Below, in pieces: positions 63,884 to 64,000 of a stretch of DNA of 64,000 bases. The notes beneath the pieces were generated by a model, which made no database searches, was not told the origin of the DNA, and saw nothing but the letters and a program-made list of their open reading frames with translations. The stretch covers positions 1 through 64,000 of the forward strand of contig WFXC01000021.1 in NCBI GenBank assembly GCA_015490805.1. The letters are read 5' to 3'. The DNA is from Candidatus Kapaibacterium sp. Lineage in GTDB: Bacteria > Bacteroidota > Ignavibacteria > Kapaibacteriales > WFXC01. The first letter of the stretch is position 1; each line of letters starts with the position of its first letter. Made by a program: the position numbers and the translations under genes.

Positions 63884-64000
63884 ATGAAAGCTCGCACTAC
63901 CTTCTCGCAGTGTCGCAGCAGTTTTCCGCAGCAGTTTTCCGCAGCAGTTTTCCGCAGCAGTTTTCCTGATTCTCTTCATCGTAGGGACACTTCTTCTATT
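63884..64000 (+). CDS. Exported protein, 5' end (runs off the window); start and signal peptide in different frames across a 13-bp repeat
   Basis: Seen: the ATG at 63884 has a good GAAGGGCG site and begins MKARTTFSQC. It then enters four perfect copies of a 13-bp unit. In the present four-copy state the ATG frame reads on through polar residues (FPDSLHRRDTSSI) to the window end. A hydrophobic stretch FLILFIVGTLLL is encoded just after the repeat in another frame that has no start codon. Removing one unit, or adding two, would place it in frame with the ATG and give a typical signal peptide. Inference: a second phase-variable exported-protein gene in the OFF state, or a repeat-count error in assembly. 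Confidence 0.5.
   Translation, partial: MKARTTFSQCRSSFPQQFSAAVFRSSFPDSLHRRDTSSI
63914..63965. repeat. Four perfect tandem copies of a 13-bp unit
   Basis: CGCAGCAGTTTTC repeated at 63914-63926, 63927-63939, 63940-63952 and 63953-63965. The unit length is not a multiple of three, so each gain or loss changes the reading frame of the gene starting at 63884. Confidence 0.95.

Noticed and set aside
63703-63897. 64-codon minus-strand frame upstream of rsmB
   Set aside because: Overlaps the better positioned 44-codon frame, crosses the predicted promoter and has no family signature.
1-64000. tRNA or rRNA genes and insertion sequences
   Set aside because: No T-loop/anticodon patterns in the gaps, no rRNA segments and no transposase-like frames were found by eye; a covariance search would be needed to exclude small RNAs.

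Overview
The window reads as a chromosome segment of a Gram-negative bacterium of the Bacteroidota/Chlorobiota assemblage (Ignavibacteria/Kapabacteria-like; this placement is inference). Evidence: (i) several intergenic regions carry the Bacteroidota-type promoter TTG-N20-TAnnTTTG with exactly 20 nt between the boxes (left-edge gene, leuS, nirS, and the small gene upstream of the DNA methyltransferase), while rpsA and murA have a perfect -7 box only; (ii) there are outer-membrane barrels, a TonB-dependent receptor and a secreted dehydrogenase with a type IX-secretion-like C-terminal domain; (iii) a cytochrome cd1 nitrite reductase is present. Genes are densely packed, with many 4-bp ATGA stop/start overlaps. 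I saw no tRNA, rRNA, CRISPR array, prophage or transposase.

Layout. 1-600: an exported-protein gene whose start is split from its signal peptide by a (GT)8 tract, then a palindromic repeat cluster. 640-10,700 (minus): information-processing block rimP-nusA-infB-rbfA-truB-ribF-rpsO-pnp behind a hairpin/terminator leader. 10,740-12,385 (minus): MocA-like and XdhC-like molybdenum-cofactor handling genes. 12,580-17,680 (plus): leuS-fmt-glycerophosphodiesterase-2H phosphoesterase. 17,685-23,552 (minus): nirS, a TonB receptor, RIC iron-sulfur repair and tryptophanase. 23,878-30,179 (plus): DegT aminotransferase, exported proteins, a VWA-OmpA protein, HflX and a biotin carboxylase. 30,174-32,813 (minus): small protein, DNA methyltransferase and a GluR0-like receptor channel. 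33,033-37,381: smpB, tyrS, a YvlD-like protein and rpsA with its terminator. 37,825-42,141 (minus): compact molybdenum-cofactor operon moaA-MOT1-moaC/moaB fusion-moeA. 42,142-42,481: structured intergenic region with two perfect inverted DnaA boxes. 42,482-45,000: rhomboid-like protein and secreted hydrolase. 45,044-52,708 (minus): murA, an EnvC-like factor, an SLC13 transporter, a DeoA-type phosphorylase, a RuBisCO-like protein, a cupin and a MOSC protein. 52,956-58,562 (minus): two outer-membrane barrels and an M1 peptidase joined to a predicted barrel. 58,537-61,944 (plus): mltG, quinone oxidoreductase and a secreted sugar-dehydrogenase-like protein. 62,245-63,761 (minus): rsmB and a small membrane protein. 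Right edge: another exported-protein start interrupted by a tandem repeat.

The most unusual points are: (1) two putative contingency loci, one at each edge, where a simple repeat ((GT)8; four copies of a 13-mer) lies between a good start codon and a signal peptide that is out of frame by exactly one repeat unit; (2) a phosphorylase/RuBisCO-like/cupin/SLC13 operon that suggests a nucleoside- or thiosugar-salvage route; (3) a dispersed repeat that folds on paper as a three-way junction with covarying hairpins and sits mostly between convergent genes; (4) an M1 peptidase fused to a barrel-like C-terminus; (5) a GluR0-like channel in an operon with a DNA methyltransferase.
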